Shown piece by piece: positions 61,303 to 64,000 of a stretch of DNA of 64,000 nt. The translations under genes were made by a program, and so were the position numbers. The notes beneath the pieces were generated by a model, which was not told the origin of the DNA, made no database searches, and saw only the letters and a program-made list of their open reading frames with translations. Every line of letters starts with the position of its first letter. Within the stretch, counting starts at the first letter, position 1. Source of the stretch: Tetragonia tetragonoides (Eukaryota > Streptophyta > Magnoliopsida > Caryophyllales > Aizoaceae); the NCBI GenBank assembly GCA_038025085.1, contig CM076147.1, positions 11,342,501 through 11,406,500 of the forward strand. Reading direction: 5' to 3'.

Positions 61303-62762
61303 TGTAAGAACCCTGGCCTTTCGGCGCTAATTGAAATATTTAGTTGGAATTAATAGTTCTTAAATAAAACGTCATATGCAACATGATTAATTGTGATAGG
61401 GGAAATAATAAGCAAATAGTGAAGTCGCCACCAATTTTTAAGGAAATAATTGGAAACCATCAAAAGTGCACCCAATTCCTATTGAAAATTGATTCATACC
61501 CAAAAGGGACCAAAGATTGAGTTCGGGGGTGTGGGTACGAAAAGATAAAACGAATCCTATCTAAATCGCCCGAATTAACGGCCTCTACTAATCTTATCCA
61601 TGTTGATTCTTAATTCATATCGCAAGGTTCATACAATTCCGGTCGTCCAAGATCCTAAGTTAACTAGGTGAGTTGAACAAACCAAATTATTTATGTTATC
61701 CCTTTGCACATATTATCCAATTGCATGCATTAATTAACAAGCAAAACCAAACCAATAATAAGATAAAAGAAATAAATCTCCACCTTATCGTTCTTGCTAA
61801 ACGCACAAAATTGCATATGCACATCAATGAGATTGTTAACAACTTCAATGGAAATAAAATAATAAATATAAACAAAATAATAAAAATATGCTAATATGTA
61901 ATTTAGGGCTAATTACATATAAAACCCTAATTATATGCTAATAGGCTTATTAAATATGCTTATCATGCAAAGATGCAATATTTATACTAAACATGCATTA
62001 ATCTAGAATTAGACTAAAAAGTATGAAAATCATGTAAGGTTCATAATTAAACTAGCCTATGCATGATAATCATGAAAACAATAATTAAATAAATCTAAAC
62101 ATTTAAACTAAATAAAACAATTAAAACATGCTAAATATATTAACCATAATCATAATCAAAGTAAAACATATTTTGAAAAAGAGTTTTGAAAGATTGAGAA
62201 AATTGCCTTCAGGTTGCACTAGAATTGAATGTCAATTGTTCTTGTATTTGCCTTGCTCTTGGGTATGAAGTTTCTCTTGAATGGTGGTTGAAGAAAGTTT
62301 GAATGATTTGATTAGTGTTGCATGAGAGAGAGGAGAGAGAGAGATTAGGGTTCTCTTGAGTGGAATCCCGTAATAATGAGTGTTAGTCCCGAAAAACAGA
62401 GTTTAGAGGGGTATTTATAAGGATTTGGCCGAAAATGAGGTAATATTAGGGTTCCCGGCAAAAACGGTGCCCAGCGGTGCCATGTGGCACCGCTGAAGGT
62501 CCAGCGGCCCGGATAATGCAGCATCAGCACCAGCGGCTACCGCTGGGGCTCCAGTGGCACACCGTTGGGGCTCAGCGGTACACCGCAGAGCGCAGCGGCC
62601 CGTTTCACGGTCTCCACTCACACGAAAACGCCGCTGAGTGAGGATGGATAAAGGGTTTCAAATGAGCATAAGTAATTCGAGCATTGACATTCGTTTCTTT
62701 AACATGATTATAGGTTATCATCATTGGGCGCTACACCTGGGAGACATATTTGGGTGTCTACA
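61303..62762 (-). repeat. Solo LTR of family B, inverted
   Basis: On the plus strand it runs from TGTAAGAACCC to GGGTGTCTACA, the reverse complement of the B1 LTR (17081-18480), 1460 bp. The flanks are GCATC (61298-61302) and ACATC (62763-62767), a 4/5 match to a 5-bp duplication. The GC-rich U3 (62455-62610) has many CAGCGG/CCGCTG motifs. TATA on the minus strand is near 62411-62418. No internal sequence remains. Confidence 0.87.
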
Positions 62763-63023
62763 ACATCATAAGATGATGTCATGACATGATGTCATACATG
62801 GCATCTAATTCAATTCCCTTTTTATTTTTTATATTTTCCATTTTTCTTTTTGCTTTTTTATCTTTTGGGCTTTGGGCTTGATCTTATTAAAGTGTTGGGT
62901 AATTATGGACCCTAAATGCTCCTCTAGCCCAAATGACTTATTCTAATTACGATAATTACAGTAATAATAAAATTAATTGTAATAATTATTATAAAAGAAT
63001 ACGAGTCAAATTCGGCGTCTACA
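62763..63023 (-). repeat. 5' end of repeat L (minus copy)
   Basis: The reverse complement begins TGTAGACGCCGAATTTG, goes through a degenerate ATT-rich stretch and ATTTGGGCT..AAGCCCAAAGCCC text, parallel to 43106-43660. A short repeated ATGATGTCATG motif lies at 62774-62805. Confidence 0.6.
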
Positions 63024-63843
63024 GTTATAAGACTTCGTTTCTACTAATAATGTTTTGGGACACTATTAATATTGGTACTCGGGCGATGCCCCGGGTTGCT
63101 TTTTTGTTTATGTGTGATCTATTCGTTTAGGTGTTAATATTGTAGGTGTCATAATTACACAGTGTAGTCATGTGATTAAGGATACTATTTTTATAAAGAA
63201 AATAAGTAAATCTTCTTATTAAAGAAGTTTTGATACACAATTATCTATTTTGGTGAAAACTTAGCTAATAGCTTAAGTAAATATCCCAATTGGTATAACA
63301 TAAATATTTATAACTTTGAGTTTAAAGGTTCAAATCTTAGGGTTGTTATTTTATTTATAATTAATCACACAATGAACGAAACTAATGGAATAACAACACA
63401 TGGCAATATTAATATATATAAGCATCACATGACAAACATAGCAGAGACTTCGTAGAAGGGCCACATGGTGATGAGATCAAATTGTGTGTATGTTCTATCA
63501 CTTCTACAGAACATTAAATATAGGACATATGTATCTCATTTGGAACTATTTATCAAAACTGATCCAATGAAGTAAGAATTATAATTTTTAAAATTACGTA
63601 ACAAAAGTTATTTTATTTAATAACTTGAACAATTTGATAATAATTATATCGTTATTGTAATTATTAATTCAAATAATGATGATGCATTAATGCTTGACAC
63701 ACTTGCATGGACAGCTTACTTGGCGGCTTACGTGTCATTACCACACAAATTCGGGGGCTTACGTGGAATTTCTTGTGTCATGCCCAATTGTGCCACGTGA
63801 CAAGCTTGGCAAGGTTGCACTGTGTTTTAGTATTTAGTATAGA
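63024..63843 (-). mobile_element. Helitron-like element, 5' end clear, 3' end degenerate
   Basis: The minus-strand 5' end reads TCTATACTAAATACT after an A (63844 complement), typical of plant Helitrons. Near the other end is a hairpin GGGGCATCGCCC (63081-63094), but no CTRR terminus is clear, so the left limit is open. Its part 63530-63830 resembles H1 at 39030-39300. No Rep/helicase is present. Confidence 0.5.
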
Positions 63844-63881
63844 TAGATAGATAGATAGATAGATATATAGATAGATAGATA
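63839..63881. repeat. (TAGA)n microsatellite
   Basis: About ten TAGA units next to the Helitron-like 5' end. Confidence 0.9.
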
Positions 63882-64000
63882 GGTTTTAAAGTGATTGAGA
63901 GCGAGAATCAGATGGGTACTTTGGAGTTTGAGGAACATTAATACTCCATAAGAAGAGGAGTATTATTGAGGGGGAGGCCTTGGCCAGTTGTCCCACCCTT
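63882..64000. other. Unassigned sequence at the window end
   Basis: No recognisable feature in the last 119 bases. Confidence 0.5.

Noticed and set aside
62415..62621. GC-rich ORF on the minus strand
   Set aside because: It lies in the U3 of the family B solo LTR; composition-driven, no conservation with the B1 LTR frame.

Overview
This window looks like plant nuclear DNA, most likely from a flowering plant (probably a eudicot) with a large, repeat-rich genome. The evidence is nested Ty3/gypsy retrotransposons of the Tat/Ogre type, plant L1-type LINEs, Helitrons, a CACTA transposon, a Mutator-like element and many microsatellites. I see no intact host gene. The only host-gene material I can name is two exons resembling a SnRK3/CIPK protein kinase, lying inside the CACTA element. 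The species cannot be named from the sequence alone.

Layout, 1-35.8 kb: Tat/Ogre-type elements inserted next to and into one another. Family A LTRs (about 1.25-1.29 kb, starting TGTAGACGCC) occur at 408-1680 (+), 7775-9025 (-), 16285-17080 (-, internally deleted), 31763-33050 (+) and as a solo LTR at 55735-56975 (+). Element A1 (+, from 408) keeps gag, protease and integrase remnants but has lost RT and RNase H. Element A2 (-, 7775-17080) keeps only gag and a repeat-rich 3' region, and carries a CACTA fragment in place of pol. Element B1 (+, 17081-25688) is the most complete: gag, protease, RT, RNase H, a second RNase H and integrase, all broken. It ends at a gag-only LTR retrotransposon (25689-28935, -) whose gag frame is open. 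Next come an antisense plant-mobile-domain ORF, a tandem-repeat 3' region, an A-type LTR, and a short derivative (33.0-35.8 kb) in which a coiled-coil ORF stands where gag should be.

Layout, 35.8-64 kb: a nest built on a very long LTR-like repeat, here called L (about 4.9 kb without insertions). A minus-strand copy runs from 63023 down to about 35776. It is split by a 5'-truncated LINE (36487-37909), two head-to-tail Helitron-like units (38108-40699), an 18.1-kb CACTA element (42663-60751, TSD TGA) and a solo LTR of family B (61303-62762). The CACTA element carries a second, plus-strand copy of L (about 43106-54186), which itself holds a full-length LINE (44685-49843, 14-bp TSD). The CACTA also holds CIPK-like exons, a solo LTR with TSD CCCGG, a 1.6-kb MULE with a 9-bp TSD and a tRNA-like sequence. 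No CACTA transposase is visible.

How it works together: nothing here appears autonomous. The gag-only element would depend on another element's pol, the CACTA on a transposase supplied elsewhere, and the other elements carry stops, frameshifts, deletions or lost catalytic residues. The two inverted L copies act as empty-site references for each other, which makes several insertion boundaries exact. Coordinates were counted by hand and similarities judged by eye; no alignment program or database was used.
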